This document shows positions 1-7,037 of a DNA stretch of 24,363 nt, in pieces. The position numbers and the translations under genes are program-made. Position 1 is the first letter of the stretch; the number at the start of each line of letters is the position of its first letter. Origin of the DNA: JAKQHY01 sp034429475. GTDB taxonomy: Bacteria > Chloroflexota > Anaerolineae > B4-G1 > SLSP01. The stretch covers positions 1-24,363 of the forward strand of contig DAOUGD010000309.1 in the NCBI GenBank assembly GCA_034429475.1, read 5' to 3'. Below the pieces are notes generated by a model, which was not told the DNA's origin, ran no database searches, and was given only the letters and a program-made list of their open reading frames with translations.

Positions 1-924
1 GTGGGTATGCGGATGGTCGTGGTCATGTTCGTGGGAATGGTCATAATCATGGTTATGTGGATGCTCGTGGTCGTGCTCATGCGAATGGTCGTGGCCGTGC
101 TCATGCGGATGATCGAGATCGTGGGTGTGCGAATGTTCGTGGTCGTGGGTGTGCGGATGTGCGTGATCGTGACTGTGGACTTCGGACTGTGGACTGCGGA
201 CTTCGGACTTCGGACTTTCCCCCACCAACACCCGCAGCACGTTGGGAATCGGCAGATCGCGCGCGCCGGCGCCGTAGCCCACGGCCTCCAACGTCATCGC
301 GGGGAGCGGGCCGAAGTCGTCGGCGAGCGCGGCCAGCAGCGCGGCCCCCGTCGGCGTGACCGTCTCCATCTCCAGCGGGCTGCCGACGACCGGGACGCCG
401 CGCAGCAGCGCCACCGTCGCCGGCGCGGGCAGTGGAATCTGCCCGTGCGCCCCCCGGATGAAGCCGCGTCCCAGCGGCACCGGCGAGGCGACGACGCGCT
501 CGACGCCCAGCGCGTCCAGCCCCACCAGCGCGCCGACGACGTCCACGATCGTATCCACGCCGCCCAGCTCGTGCAGGTGAACCTGATCCAGCGACGCGCC
601 GTGAATGTGCGCCTCGGACTCGCCCATCTTCTGGAAGATCGCTGTGGCCCGCGCCTTGATCTCCGGCGCGAGGTCGCTCTCTTCCACGATGCGCACGATG
701 TCCGCCAGATGGCGCTCCGGCACGTCATCGTGGACGATCACATCCACCTTCGTCGCCATGAACGCGATCTTCTCCACCCGCCGCGCCGTCAACTCAAAAT
801 CGGCCAGATGCAGCGCGTCTAACCGCGCCCGCAGCGTCTCGAGGGACAACCCCACATCCACCAACGCGCCCAAAATCATATCGCCGCTGGCCCCGGCAAT
901 GCAATCGAAGTAAAGTGTTTTCAT
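1..924 (-). CDS. larC: LarC, nickel insertion protein of NPN cofactor synthesis (partial, runs off left edge)
   Basis: LarC is the CTP-dependent cyclometallase that inserts nickel into the pincer nucleotide cofactor of lactate racemase and other LarA-type enzymes. The visible 308 residues open with MKTLYFDCIAGASGDMILGA, the family N-terminus. They continue with the conserved core (HIHGASLDQVHLHELGGVDT, around residues 120-150). From residue 250 to the window edge the chain becomes alternating His: 28 His in 59 residues. A His-rich stretch between the N- and C-terminal LarC domains is known in the family, so the C-terminal part should lie beyond position 1. The start at 922-924 is preceded by TAGGAG at 6-nt spacing. 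Residues about 236-251 (SEVRSPQ-SEVHS) are encoded by a heptanucleotide repeat. The gene follows larB by 89 nt of repeat DNA. Whether LarC is one polypeptide or made by frameshifting, as in Lactobacillus, cannot be seen here. Confidence 0.93.
   Translation of the reverse strand, partial: MKTLYFDCIAGASGDMILGALVDVGLSLETLRARLDALHLADFELTARRVEKIAFMATKVDVIVHDDVPERHLADIVRIVEESDLAPEIKARATAIFQKMGESEAHIHGASLDQVHLHELGGVDTIVDVVGALVGLDALGVERVVASPVPLGRGFIRGAHGQIPLPAPATVALLRGVPVVGSPLEMETVTPTGAALLAALADDFGPLPAMTLEAVGYGAGARDLPIPNVLRVLVGESPKSEVRSPQSEVHSHDHAHPHTHDHEHSHTHDLDHPHEHGHDHSHEHDHEHPHNHDYDHSHEHDHDHPHTH
171..219. repeat. Seven-copy heptanucleotide tandem repeat (GACTNNG) inside larC
   Basis: Seven consecutive 7-bp units read GACTGTG, GACTTCG, GACTGTG, GACTGCG, GACTTCG, GACTTCG, GACTTTC. 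They lie within the larC reading frame, between the folded N-terminal domain and the poly-His tract. Because three units make 21 bp, the frame stays open and encodes a 7-residue periodic linker (SEVRSPQ, SEVHSHD). This matches in design the period-7 repeats in gaps elsewhere in the window. Confidence 0.9.
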
Positions 925-944
925 CGTGTACTCCTAGTATGACA

Positions 945-1024
945 GTAATGAGTAAGAAGAAATGAGTAATGAGTAAGAAGAAATGGGTAATGAGTAAGTG
1001 CGCTCATTACCCATTACTTATTAC
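945..1024. repeat. 21-bp (3 x 7) tandem repeat with hairpin between larB and larC
   Basis: The 20 bases at 945-964 recur identically at 966-985 and again in part from 987, a 21-bp period built of heptamers (GTAATGA, GTAAGAA, GAAATGA). The right end folds back: 982-994 (AATGGGTAATGAG) is the perfect reverse complement of 1003-1015, a 13-bp stem with an 8-nt loop. The larB stop codon (1014-1016) and its last codons lie in the right arm, so the element has contributed the end of that protein. It may be an RNA stabiliser or attenuator between larB and larC; no T-tract follows on the transcribed strand. Confidence 0.85.
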
Positions 1025-1784
1025 CTATCTGCCGCAACATCAAATGCGCCGACACCGCCGCGCCGTAGCCGTTGTCAATGTTCACCACGGTGACGCCGGA
1101 GGCGCAGGAGTTGAGCATGGTAAGCAGCGGCGCGACGCCTTTGAAGTTGACGCCGTAGCCCACGCTCGTCGGCACGCCGATGACCGGCGCTCCCACCAGC
1201 CCGGCGACGACGCTCGTGAGCGCGCCCTCCATCCCTGCCACCGCGATGACGACCGCTGCGCCCATCAACCGCTCCAACTCGCCGAGCAGGCGGTGCAGGC
1301 CGGCCACGCCCACGTCGTAGGCGCGCTCGACGCGGTGGCCGAGGAACGCCAAGACCTGCGCGGCCTCCTCCGCCACCGGCAAATCCGAGGTGCCGCCGCA
1401 GACCACCATCGCGTAGGGCGCGTCCTCGTCGGGCGCGGGCAGCGGCGCGCGCGCCAGTGTCAACAGCCGCGACGTGGCGTCGTAGTGCGCTTCCGGCAAC
1501 CTCGCCTGAATCGCCGCCGCCATCGCCGGGGGAACGCGCGTCCCCAGCACCCGGTCGTGATGCTGCCACAGCCGTTCCAGGATGGCCGTCGCCTGTTCCG
1601 CCGTCTTGCTCTCGCAAAAAACGACTTCCGGCATCCCGTTACGCAGCGCGCGATGCATGTCCAACCGCGCAAAGTCGCCTAAATCTTCGTAGGGCAACGT
1701 GCGCAACCGCGCCAGCGCCGTCTCCACATCAGCTTCCCCACTCTGAACATCCACCAACAATTGCCGTAATTTTTCAATATCCAT
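1014..1784 (-). CDS. larB: LarB, pyridinium-3,5-biscarboxylic acid mononucleotide synthase
   Basis: LarB carries out the first step of NPN cofactor synthesis, carboxylating the pyridinium ring of nicotinic acid adenine dinucleotide and cleaving the phosphoanhydride. The 256-residue product is of normal family length. It has the PurE-like carboxylase domain at about residues 122-250, with the signatures VVCGGTSDLPVAEEA (128-142), AGMEGALTSVVAGL (183-196) and CASGVTVVNIDNGYGA (227-242). Cys227 corresponds by position to the cysteine reported to attach to substrate in Lactobacillus LarB. The N-terminal 110 residues are the usual helical extension. The start lies 4 nt past the larE stop, which argues for co-transcription and coupling; no strong ribosome site is seen. 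The last few residues (QIGNK) are encoded in a repeat element. Confidence 0.95.
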   Translation of the reverse strand: MDIEKLRQLLVDVQSGEADVETALARLRTLPYEDLGDFARLDMHRALRNGMPEVVFCESKTAEQATAILERLWQHHDRVLGTRVPPAMAAAIQARLPEAHYDATSRLLTLARAPLPAPDEDAPYAMVVCGGTSDLPVAEEAAQVLAFLGHRVERAYDVGVAGLHRLLGELERLMGAAVVIAVAGMEGALTSVVAGLVGAPVIGVPTSVGYGVNFKGVAPLLTMLNSCASGVTVVNIDNGYGAAVSAHLMLRQIGNK

Positions 1785-1788
1785 AGGC

Positions 1789-2583
1789 TTACTTTAACAC
1801 CTCATTCATACTGCCGGACCGGAAGCCGACCAAATCCAGCGTGACATAAGCATACCCCAAATCCTTCAAGGCGGACACAATGTGCATCCGGTTCTGCAAA
1901 ATTGCCGCGAAATCGTCCGGCGGCGCTTCGATGCGGGCCACGTCGCCGTGGTGCCGCACGCGCAGTTGCCGCAGACCCAGGTCGCGCAGGACTTGCTCGG
2001 CCTGCCCGATCTGCGCCAGCGTCTCGGCGGTGATGGGCGTGCCGTAAGGAATACGCGTCGCCAGGCAGGCTGCCGCCGGCGCGTCCCAGGTGGGCAAGCC
2101 CAACTCACGGGAGAGCGCGCGGATTTCGGCTTTGGTCAGACCCACGTCTTGCATGGGACTCCGCACGCCGTACTCCCGTAGGGCGCGCGCGCCAGGCCGG
2201 TAATCGCCCGCGTCATCGGCGTTGGAGCCGTCGAGCACGACCGCGTAGCCGTGTTGGCGGGCGTACTCCGTCAATTGCGCGCTGACCCCGGCCTTGCAGA
2301 AGTAGCACTTGTCGGGCGTGTTCGCCAGGAAGCGCGGGTCGTCCATATCGCGCTTGGGCAGCAGCACGTGCCGCGCCCCAATGTGCGCCGCCAGCGACTT
2401 GGCGTCCGCCAATTCGTGCGGCGGCAGCGTCGGCGACGTGGCTGTGACCGCCAACACGCGGTCGCCGAGCACGTCGTGGGCCACCTGCAACAAAAAGGTG
2501 CTGTCCACCCCGCCGGAGAAGGCGACGAGCGCACTTTCCATCTCGGCCAACTGTTGTTTCAACTGTTCTAATTTACGGTGCAT
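1789..2583 (-). CDS. larE: LarE, ATP-dependent sulfur transferase of NPN cofactor synthesis (three-cysteine type)
   Basis: LarE adenylates the carboxylates of the LarB product and replaces them with thiocarboxylates. The 264-residue protein has the PP-loop SGGVDS at residues 23-28, the NDxxDYRPG-type motif (ADDAGDYRPG, 122-131) and PYGTPIT around 179-185. In Lactobacillus LarE a single cysteine (Cys176) is sacrificed for sulfur. Here the equivalent Cys173 (AACLATRIPYG) is joined by a CxxC pair at Cys93 and Cys96 (PDKCYFCK). That three-cysteine set is what one expects of LarE proteins thought to bind a [4Fe-4S] cluster, which would allow catalytic turnover; this is an inference. The start codon overlaps the upstream glycosyltransferase stop (TAATG), so the two are translationally coupled. 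Confidence 0.95.
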   Translation of the reverse strand: MHRKLEQLKQQLAEMESALVAFSGGVDSTFLLQVAHDVLGDRVLAVTATSPTLPPHELADAKSLAAHIGARHVLLPKRDMDDPRFLANTPDKCYFCKAGVSAQLTEYARQHGYAVVLDGSNADDAGDYRPGARALREYGVRSPMQDVGLTKAEIRALSRELGLPTWDAPAAACLATRIPYGTPITAETLAQIGQAEQVLRDLGLRQLRVRHHGDVARIEAPPDDFAAILQNRMHIVSALKDLGYAYVTLDLVGFRSGSMNEVLK

Positions 2584-4652
2584 TATGGATTCTCCACGAT
2601 GAGATCGCCCAACTCAGCCGCATCGCCGCCGGCCAGCAGCGAAAGACGCGCGCCGCCCTCGATGGCGTACAGCCCCGTGAGCAAAGTGTAGCGCCCCGGC
2701 GGAAGATCGTCCGGCAGGCGCAGCACATGCGCCGACGTGTACGACTCCCCCGACGCCCACATGCTCGTCGGCGGCAGCGGCCACACGTCGGCCTGCGCGA
2801 CCACACGGCCATCGGGCGCGCGCAGGTGGATCAGAACCGCGTGGTCGGCCGGCAATCCGGCGTCCACGGCCCAGGTCAGGCGCAGACAGTGCGCCGTTCC
2901 GGGCGCGAGACTCGTCGGGAGCGCGGAAGCGGTCAGCAAATGCGCGCCAGATTCAAAGGCAGCAGCGCGTTCGACCGGTTCTCCCGCGAAGAAGTACGGC
3001 GTGACGGACAGCGCGCCGTAGCGCGTCGTCTCGCCGGCGCAGGCGTGGGCGGCGAACCAGGCCGCCATCTCTTCAAACAGCGCCGGCTGCGCGGTCGCCT
3101 GGGACTCGTCGTAGACGAACCAGGCGGCGCGGTGTTGCGCGGCCAGTTCCGCCAGCCATGCGTCCGCCGACTGCCACGGGGTACCGGCAATGTGCGGGAA
3201 CCAGCGGACGTTGTCACTGCCGAGGTAGGGCGCGAGCCGTTCCAGCAGGTGCGACTGCACGGTGATCACCGGCGCGGCGGACTCGCCGGCGGCGCGCCAC
3301 GTCGCCACAAACGGCGCGAGCGGTTCGGCGGCCAGCCGTTGGGAGGTGTAGACATTCCAGGCCAACGGCGTCAACCCGGCGCCTCCCACCAGACTGAGGG
3401 CCAGCGCCCCCGGCAGCGCGTAACGCCGAATCACCGACCACAGGCGTCCTTCCGGCAGGGCGCGGGCCAGACTTTCCAATGTCAACAGGCAGAAAATGGC
3501 AGTGCGCAGCACAATCACGCCGGTCACGATGCGGGGTTCGCCCCGGAGCACCTGGAAGGCCAGCGTCAATTCGGCCACCATGAAACCATCCATCAGCAAG
3601 GCGTAGCCCAGGCCGACGCCCGGCGGCAGGCTCAACAGCGCCATCCCGGCGATGTACGGCGCCCATTGCGGGCTGTAGCCTTTGCTGTACAGCACAAACC
3701 ACATCAAGCTGAAGAGGGCGAAGGCCATCACGCGCGCTCTGTCGCGCCAGTCAATGCGGCGGGTGATGATGAAGGCGTAGAGCAAGGCAAAGGCTAGGGA
3801 GATCAGCCCCCACGGCAGGGTGGCTGGGTGCGCCTGAAATCCGGCGGCGCTCGCGTCCAGGTGCGTGTTCAGCAGGGCCACCGCGCCATAGCTGGTGTAG
3901 CCCTCCAGCAACGCCCACACCGTTTCCCAAGATGAACGGCTGAAAAACGCCTGGAACATCGCTATCACGTAGCCAGAGCTGACCAACAGCGGGGGTAGCA
4001 GCACCGCAAGCACGACCAGCGCCGCGCTGCCCACGTAGCGCAGCCGCTGCCGGGGCGCGCGCAGGATGAACAAGCCCATCGGCGCCAGCACCACCGGGAA
4101 AATTTTGACCACAAAGCCGAGGCCGATGGCCGCGCCGGCGAGGATGGGACGCTCCTCCAGCAGTCCGTACAGCGCCAGCAGCAGGAAGAAGACCGCCATG
4201 CCGTCAAACCAGGCCAGGAAGGCAAAAAAGGGCGCGAACAACAGCGTCCACAGCGCCGCCAGCCACAACGCGCGCTCCGCGTCGCCCAGGCGGCGGGCGA
4301 TGGCATAGACCAAAATCAGCGCGCCGGCCTCAAACGGCAGCAGGCTCAGGCGAAAAATCAGGTTGAACCCGAAGATGGCGTAAGTCCACGGGGGAAGCGC
4401 AAGGCTGAGGCGATAGGCCAGCCCGGCCAGCCAGGGCATCAGGGGAGGATACTCCATCCAGAAGTCGAAGAGGGCGAACTTCTGACCGCCGGCCCAACGG
4501 GCGAATTCAAAATAGAAGTTGTGATCCGGCCCGGTATCGGTGACAAATCCGCCGGGACGCAGCAATACAATGGAAAGCCCCCGGAAGACGATGAAGGCGA
4601 TCAACAACAGCCCAAAACGTCTATGGGAGGCGCGGACAGACTGGGATTCCAT
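2583..4652 (-). CDS. GT-C fold polytopic membrane glycosyltransferase (GT87/DUF2029-like)
   Basis: This 689-residue protein has about ten hydrophobic helices over residues 12-430, then a soluble C-terminal part (about 450-689) that is predicted to lie outside the membrane. The first outer loop carries acidic residues (TDTGPDHNFYFEFARW, 39-54) followed by WMEYPPL (65-71), the acidic-loop and YPP arrangement typical of GT87-like mannosyltransferases that use polyprenyl-phosphate sugars. KIFPVVLAP (187-195) is a second family-typical stretch. The C-terminal half has a beta-rich tail (about 570-689, LRLTWAVDAGLPADHAVLIHL and following) resembling jelly-roll modules. Donor and acceptor are unknown. 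Its stop overlaps the larE start by one base, though no role in cofactor synthesis is evident. No clear ribosome site precedes the chosen start. Confidence 0.8.
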   Translation of the reverse strand: MESQSVRASHRRFGLLLIAFIVFRGLSIVLLRPGGFVTDTGPDHNFYFEFARWAGGQKFALFDFWMEYPPLMPWLAGLAYRLSLALPPWTYAIFGFNLIFRLSLLPFEAGALILVYAIARRLGDAERALWLAALWTLLFAPFFAFLAWFDGMAVFFLLLALYGLLEERPILAGAAIGLGFVVKIFPVVLAPMGLFILRAPRQRLRYVGSAALVVLAVLLPPLLVSSGYVIAMFQAFFSRSSWETVWALLEGYTSYGAVALLNTHLDASAAGFQAHPATLPWGLISLAFALLYAFIITRRIDWRDRARVMAFALFSLMWFVLYSKGYSPQWAPYIAGMALLSLPPGVGLGYALLMDGFMVAELTLAFQVLRGEPRIVTGVIVLRTAIFCLLTLESLARALPEGRLWSVIRRYALPGALALSLVGGAGLTPLAWNVYTSQRLAAEPLAPFVATWRAAGESAAPVITVQSHLLERLAPYLGSDNVRWFPHIAGTPWQSADAWLAELAAQHRAAWFVYDESQATAQPALFEEMAAWFAAHACAGETTRYGALSVTPYFFAGEPVERAAAFESGAHLLTASALPTSLAPGTAHCLRLTWAVDAGLPADHAVLIHLRAPDGRVVAQADVWPLPPTSMWASGESYTSAHVLRLPDDLPPGRYTLLTGLYAIEGGARLSLLAGGDAAELGDLIVENP

Positions 4653-4684
4653 GAGCTTTGGCAGCCAGGATCAGGCCAGGGCGG

Positions 4685-5059
4685 CTAGTCCTTCGTTACA
4701 ATCCGCACGCTCGGCTCACCTTCTCTGCGGAAGACGCGAATTTCGGGGTGCGCCTCGGCGTAGCCTTCGAGGCGCTGTGTGTCCCAGATCACGCGCGGTT
4801 TGACGTACATCGCGCGCAAATGTTCGGTTTCCACTGTCGCGCCGTGCGCCATAATCGCGCGCTTGACGGCATTTTGGACTGCCGCGATCTGCTCATCCAT
4901 GTCTGCCGTCGCCTGAACGAGTTGCGCCTGAAGCGCGGCGATTTGCTCCGCAAACGGCGCGGCCAGGCCAGCCCGCTGCGCGTTCAGGTCTGCCAGAATA
5001 TCCAAAAGGTCGCGGATTTCGATCTCGTCGGCAACTTCCTGCTCGTTTTCATCCAACAT
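4685..5059 (-). CDS. Conserved-looking 124-aa coiled-coil protein of unknown function
   Basis: I do not recognise the family firmly. The product is acidic and helical. Residues 10-75 form a probable coiled coil (LLDILADLNAQRAGLAAPF, then repeated Q/A/L heptads), and the compact C-terminus ends in KPRVIWDTQRLEGYAEAHPE (about 87-106) and EGEPSVRI. Similar C-terminal blocks occur, as I recall them, in small phage-like and chromosomal hypothetical proteins; a remote Gam/Gp157-type nucleic-acid binder is possible but unproven. The start is well supported by GGGAGG 7 nt upstream (5066-5071). It sits 33 nt after hypB and 32 nt before the glycosyltransferase, so it is probably part of the same transcript. 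There is no metal-binding motif, so it is not a HypA. Confidence 0.75.
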   Translation of the reverse strand: MLDENEQEVADEIEIRDLLDILADLNAQRAGLAAPFAEQIAALQAQLVQATADMDEQIAAVQNAVKRAIMAHGATVETEHLRAMYVKPRVIWDTQRLEGYAEAHPEIRVFRREGEPSVRIVTKD

Positions 5060-5092
5060 GGCGCACCTCCCCCGTCTTCCGTTGTGTCCCGC

Positions 5093-5797
5093 TCACAGGG
5101 CGGATAACGTCTCCACGTGGGCCGCCAACCAATCCAGCCACGCTTCCATCCCCTCGCCGGTTTTGGCCGAAAGGGCGAGCACCGGCGTCTCCGCGTTCAG
5201 GCCGTGAACCAGCTCTCGGAATTTTTCCAGGTCAAAATCCACGTAAGGCGCGAGATCGACCTTGGTGACGATCACCAAATCCACGGCCTCGAAGATGCCG
5301 GGGTATTTGTAGGGCTTGTCGTGACCCTCCGGCGCGCTGAGCAACGCCACGCGGTACCGCTCACCCAGGTCGAAGGACACCGGGCAGATGAGGTTGCCGA
5401 CGTTCTCGACGAACAGCAAGTCCACCTCCGCCTCCAAAGCGCCCAGGGCGTTGCCGATCATCGGCGCGTCGAGGTGACACCCGCCGCCGGTGTTGATCTG
5501 CACCACGGGCGTGCCCGTCGCCGCAATCGTCTCCGCGTCTACCTGCGAGGCAACGTCGCCCTCGATGACCCCGATGCGCGCCAGGCCATCCAGCGCCGCG
5601 ATGGTCGCCAGCAGCAATGTCGTCTTGCCCGCGCCAGGCGACGACATCAGGTTGAGCGTCGTGATCCTGTGTTCTGTCAAATACTCGCGGTTTTGCTGCG
5701 CGGTCTGCGCGTTCGCGCTCAGGATGTTTTTTACCACCGGAATGCGCACCGGCGCAAGCGCAGTGGGGTTGTTTTCGTCATTAGCAGAAATATGCAT
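5093..5797 (-). CDS. hypB: HypB, nickel-chaperone GTPase
   Basis: HypB is the SIMIBI-class GTPase that helps HypA deliver nickel to [NiFe] hydrogenase and sometimes to other nickel enzymes. The 234-residue protein has the P-loop SSPGAGKT (52-59), switch residues EGDVAS (79-84), ENVGN (131-135) and TKVD (178-181). It also has the metal site of the G domain: Cys107-His108 in GGGCHLDA and Cys138 in NLICPVSFD. The N-terminal CxxCGC high-affinity nickel site and the His-rich tail seen in some HypB proteins are both missing, so nickel handling relies on the G-domain site alone. No hypA, hypC-F or hydrogenase gene is in view; the neighbours downstream are lar genes. It begins 21 nt after dprA, with AGGGGTG 5 nt before the start. 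Confidence 0.95.
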   Translation of the reverse strand: MHISANDENNPTALAPVRIPVVKNILSANAQTAQQNREYLTEHRITTLNLMSSPGAGKTTLLLATIAALDGLARIGVIEGDVASQVDAETIAATGTPVVQINTGGGCHLDAPMIGNALGALEAEVDLLFVENVGNLICPVSFDLGERYRVALLSAPEGHDKPYKYPGIFEAVDLVIVTKVDLAPYVDFDLEKFRELVHGLNAETPVLALSAKTGEGMEAWLDWLAAHVETLSAL

Positions 5798-5818
5798 CTC
5801 AGCACCCCTACTCTCACT

Positions 5819-6958
5819 CTAGGATTCCGCCGAGGAAGCCGCAGGCGTGGGTGAAGCCGCGTAGTCTGCCGACTCTTCGCGCACCCGCACGTAATGCAGG
5901 GGAGAAGATTGTCGGGTCATCCCTTTTAACTCCATCATCACCAACGTGCTGCTGACCGTGGCCACCGGGAGCGCCAGATCGCGCACCAGCGCGTCCAGGT
6001 GACATGGCTCGGCCGATAGTTGTTTCAGAATGGCCGCCTCCAGCGGATTGTCCGGCAGAATCTCGCGGGCGGCCTGCTTCTCAGGCAGCAGCCCCAGTTG
6101 CAGCGTCTCCAACACGTCCTGCGCTGTCGTGACAATGGCCGCGCCGTCGCGCAACAGGCGGTTGCAGCCTTCCGACGCAGGGCTGAGGATGCTGCCCGGC
6201 ACGGCGAATACCTCGCGCCCGTGATCGGCGGCAAAGTCCGCTGTGATGAGCGCCCCGCTCTTCAGGCCAGCCTCCACCACGAGAACACCCAGGCTCAAGC
6301 CGCTGATGATGCGGTTGCGCGCCGGGAAGTTGGCTGATTCGGGCTGCGTCCCCAGGGGATAATCGCTCACCAGCGCGCCGTTGGCGATGATGGCTTCGGC
6401 CAGGTCTCGATGGTCGGCCGGGTAGATGTGATCCACGCCGCAGCCCAGTACCGCGATCGTGCGCCCGCCGGCCTCCAGCGCCGCGCGATGGGCAATCGCG
6501 TCAATGCCGCGCGCCAGGCCGCTGATGATGGTGATGCCGTTTTGCGCCAATTCACCGGCCAGCCGGTGGGCGACTTCGCGCCCGTAGACGGTGGCTTTGC
6601 GCGTCCCCACCAGCGCCACGGCCCACTCATCGGAAGAGGTGAGCGCGCCGCGCACAAACAGAACGGGAGGCGCGTCGGGGATTTGGCGCAGCAGGACCGG
6701 GTAGTCAGCGCTTTCCCAGGTCAATACATAGGCTACGGCGTGTTCGACGCGCCGCAACAGTTCGTCCAAATCCACCTGAGCGCGCGCTTTCAGCAGATTC
6801 TCCAACGCCCGCTGTTCCAGGCGCATCTCGCGCAGGGCGTACTCTGGGGCGTTCCAGGCTGTTTGGATGTCGCCAAACGTCTCCAGAAGCGCGCGCAGCC
6901 GCACCGGGCCGATGCCCCGCACCAGATTGAAACCTAGCCAATAGCGCAGATTGTCCAT
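5819..6958 (-). CDS. dprA: DprA, DNA-processing protein of natural transformation
   Basis: DprA protects incoming single-stranded DNA and loads RecA on it. Residues 1-60 are a helix-hairpin-helix-like N-domain (LVRGIGPVRLRALLETFGDI). Residues 85-295 are the Rossmann-like core with GTRKATVYG (118-126), SGLARGIDAIAH (146-157) and FPARNRIISGLS (211-222). Residues about 300-365 are the C-terminal winged helix, followed by a short Ala/Ser/Glu-rich tail. At 379 residues it is of normal length. An in-frame stop two codons upstream forces this start or a later one, and the N-terminal sequence fits the family, yet no Shine-Dalgarno lies before it. The start is only 14 nt past a hairpin ending the rimM transcript, so translation may be leaderless or weak. 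It appears to open the hypB-lar transcription unit. Confidence 0.95.
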   Translation of the reverse strand: MDNLRYWLGFNLVRGIGPVRLRALLETFGDIQTAWNAPEYALREMRLEQRALENLLKARAQVDLDELLRRVEHAVAYVLTWESADYPVLLRQIPDAPPVLFVRGALTSSDEWAVALVGTRKATVYGREVAHRLAGELAQNGITIISGLARGIDAIAHRAALEAGGRTIAVLGCGVDHIYPADHRDLAEAIIANGALVSDYPLGTQPESANFPARNRIISGLSLGVLVVEAGLKSGALITADFAADHGREVFAVPGSILSPASEGCNRLLRDGAAIVTTAQDVLETLQLGLLPEKQAAREILPDNPLEAAILKQLSAEPCHLDALVRDLALPVATVSSTLVMMELKGMTRQSSPLHYVRVREESADYAASPTPAASSAES

Positions 6959-6971
6959 AGTTTAAACGCAA

Positions 6972-6997
6972 ACAGGGGAGACCTTTGGCTCCCCTGT
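6972..6997 (-). terminator. Probable terminator after rimM
   Basis: A 9-bp GC-rich stem (ACAGGGGAG at 6972-6980 against CTCCCCTGT at 6989-6997, 8-nt loop) is followed on the minus strand by TTGCGTTTAAAC, a modest T-rich tail. A second perfect 9-bp stem (GTGAGTGGC at 6996-7004 with 7009-7017, loop ACGG) lies directly before it. Together they fill the gap between rimM and dprA, so some read-through may be tuned here. The T-tract is imperfect. Confidence 0.5.
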
Positions 6998-7037
6998 GAG
7001 TGGCACGGGCCACTCACCCGTGCAAAACAGCCATGGG

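Noticed and set aside
1..822. A 273-codon plus-strand open frame rich in Met/Val then Arg/His
   Set aside because: It is the antisense shadow of larC; its Val/Met-rich start is simply the complement of the His codons.
945..1024. CRISPR-like array
   Set aside because: The units are 7-21 bp and contiguous, with no spacers and no cas genes.
2727..3797. A 356-codon plus-strand open frame
   Set aside because: Antisense to the glycosyltransferase, Arg/Gln-rich, no recognisable motif, and the minus frame has clear membrane helices.
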